Shown here piece by piece: positions 12,898 to 12,950 of a stretch of DNA of 12,950 nucleotides; position 1 is the stretch's first letter; every line of letters starts with the position of its first letter. The notes beneath the pieces were generated by a model. That model did no database searches, was not told the origin of the DNA, and worked only from the letters and a program-made list of their open reading frames with translations. Location of the stretch: NCBI GenBank assembly GCA_021648225.1, contig JAKITE010000081.1, positions 1-12,950 on the forward strand. Reading direction: 5' to 3'. Both the position numbers and the translations under genes were made by a program. The DNA is from Paracoccaceae bacterium (GTDB lineage Bacteria; Pseudomonadota; Alphaproteobacteria; Rhodobacterales; Rhodobacteraceae).

Positions 12898-12950
12898 ATG
12901 AATACTGCGGTAATGGCAAAATCTCTTTATGGTAAACCAACCCAAGAGGT
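12898..12950 (+). CDS. flaF: Flagellar biosynthesis regulator FlaF, N-terminal part (3' end outside window)
   Basis: Only the first 17 codons are in the window (MNTAVMAKSLYGKPTQE). The start MN--x-MAKS-Y is the typical beginning of alphaproteobacterial FlaF, and the gene is in the usual position directly after flagellin. FlaF is needed for flagellin synthesis or secretion, acting against FlbT, which lowers flagellin mRNA translation. A strong ribosome site, GGGAGGA at 12883-12889, precedes the ATG with 8 bases spacing. Since so little is visible, the call leans on context. flbT would be expected next, beyond the window. Confidence 0.75.
   Translation, partial: MNTAVMAKSLYGKPTQE

Noticed and set aside
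12074..12940. A 288-codon open frame on the minus strand opposite flagellin
   Set aside because: It is a codon-bias shadow of the Ala/Val/Thr-rich flagellin gene: the translation is Cys/Arg/Asn-rich with no domain pattern and runs through the flagellin-flaF gap.
1..12950. Mobile elements, CRISPR arrays, tRNA or toxin-antitoxin genes
   Set aside because: No terminal repeats, transposase motifs, regular spaced repeats or tRNA-like cloverleaf sequences were seen. Nearly the whole window is accounted for by flagellar genes in typical order.

Overview
The window is a stretch of a flagellar gene cluster from an alphaproteobacterium, most likely a member of the Rhodobacterales (Roseobacter group). 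I base this on protein resemblance and gene order: the end of flgI, then fliP-fliN-fliH-fliF reading left, fliL-(small membrane protein)-motE-like-motA-(large periplasmic protein) reading right, fliK-flgD reading left, and flgJ-flgN-flagellin-flaF reading right. FlaF next to flagellin, the 288-residue motA type and CtrA-like boxes in the regulatory gaps also fit. Base composition looks moderate (roughly half GC by eye), which is low for the group. No database search was possible.

Layout. (1) 1-347 is the 3' end of flgI (P-ring), closed by a strong hairpin at 372-401. (2) 414-3636, minus strand: an overlapping operon fliF > fliH > fliN > fliP (MS-ring, export-ATPase regulator, C-ring, export gate). 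(3) The 3637-3715 gap drives fliF and fliL divergently and holds a near-consensus CtrA box. (4) 3716-8670, plus strand: fliL, a small uncharacterised membrane coiled-coil protein, a MotE-like protein, motA, and a 793-residue secreted helical-repeat protein coupled to motA by an ATGA overlap. This block looks like a motor/stator operon, but motB is not in the window. (5) 8688-10605, minus strand: fliK > flgD (hook-length control and hook cap). (6) 10606-10716 is a second divergent regulatory gap. (7) 10717-11375, plus strand: a single-domain flgJ and a flgN-like chaperone, overlapping by ATGA. (8) 11376-11602 is the flagellin leader, with a CtrA-like box and a run of small hairpins. (9) 11603-12799 is flagellin, followed by a 12-bp-stem hairpin and the start of flaF at 12898.

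The genes work together as parts of one machine: basal body and export (FlgI, FliF, FliH, FliN, FliP, FlgJ), motor (FliL, MotA, MotE-like, probably the two unnamed proteins), hook assembly (FlgD, FliK) and filament (FlgN-like, flagellin, FlaF). I see no RNA genes, insertion sequences, CRISPR arrays or signs of recent transfer. The least explained parts are the large periplasmic protein after motA and the small membrane protein after fliL. The most interesting regulation is in the divergent gaps and the flagellin leader.
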